Of a DNA stretch of 6,056 bases, positions 6,045-6,056 are shown in pieces. Under the pieces are notes generated by a model. It did no database searches. It saw only the letters and a program-made list of their open reading frames with translations, and was not told where the DNA came from. The stretch spans positions 1 through 6,056 of the forward strand of contig DATLEF010000100.1 in NCBI GenBank assembly GCA_035525455.1. The letters run 5' to 3'. The DNA is from JAQGMV01 sp035525455. Its GTDB lineage: Bacteria > Pseudomonadota > Gammaproteobacteria > Burkholderiales > SG8-41. The stretch's first letter is position 1, and every line of letters starts with the position of its first letter. The position numbers and the translations under genes were made by a program.

Positions 6045-6056
6045 GCGGTGAAAACC

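Overview
The window is a compact, high-GC stretch of a bacterial chromosome. Codon use is strongly G/C-ending, and the protein families present (AidB-like acyl-CoA dehydrogenase, AlkK/DmdB-like acyl-CoA ligase, FrnE/DsbA oxidoreductase, short core methionine synthase) suit a proteobacterium, probably of the Burkholderiales or a related betaproteobacterial group. That placement is inferred from protein style, not from a marker gene.

Layout, left to right. (1) On the minus strand at the left edge are the first ~21 codons of a gene whose N-terminus looks like an amidase-signature enzyme. (2) Between it and the next gene is a 76-bp near-perfect palindrome (67-142) resembling dispersed palindromic elements. 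It contains the likely ribosome binding site of the amidase gene. (3) A short MetE-type methionine synthase (MesD-like, 351 aa) is read on the minus strand, 1205 to 150. (4) A 66-bp divergent spacer carries a recognisable -10 box for the methionine synthase. (5) A tight plus-strand operon follows: AidB-like acyl-CoA dehydrogenase (1272-2945), 11-nt gap, AMP-forming acyl-CoA ligase (2957-4564), ATGA overlap, FrnE/DsbA-family oxidoreductase (4561-5220). (6) A convergent alpha/beta hydrolase (stop at 5238) runs out near the right edge and may begin beyond it.

The most striking point is in the FrnE gene. The first cysteine codon of the canonical CPWC active site is replaced by an in-frame TGA (4603-4605), giving [TGA]-P-W-C, while everything before and after reads as an intact FrnE protein of 219 residues. 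A 7-bp perfect hairpin with a 12-nt loop lies 17 nt downstream, within the geometry allowed for a bacterial SECIS. This makes the gene a strong candidate selenoprotein with a UxxC redox motif. A normal annotation would truncate it, start it late, or call it a pseudogene. TGA is an ordinary stop for at least two other genes here, so a changed genetic code is not the explanation.

Together, the ligase and dehydrogenase would activate a fatty or organic acid to its CoA thioester and oxidise it. The redox protein is translationally coupled to them for a reason not evident from sequence. The methionine synthase, the amidase fragment and the hydrolase look like separate functions.
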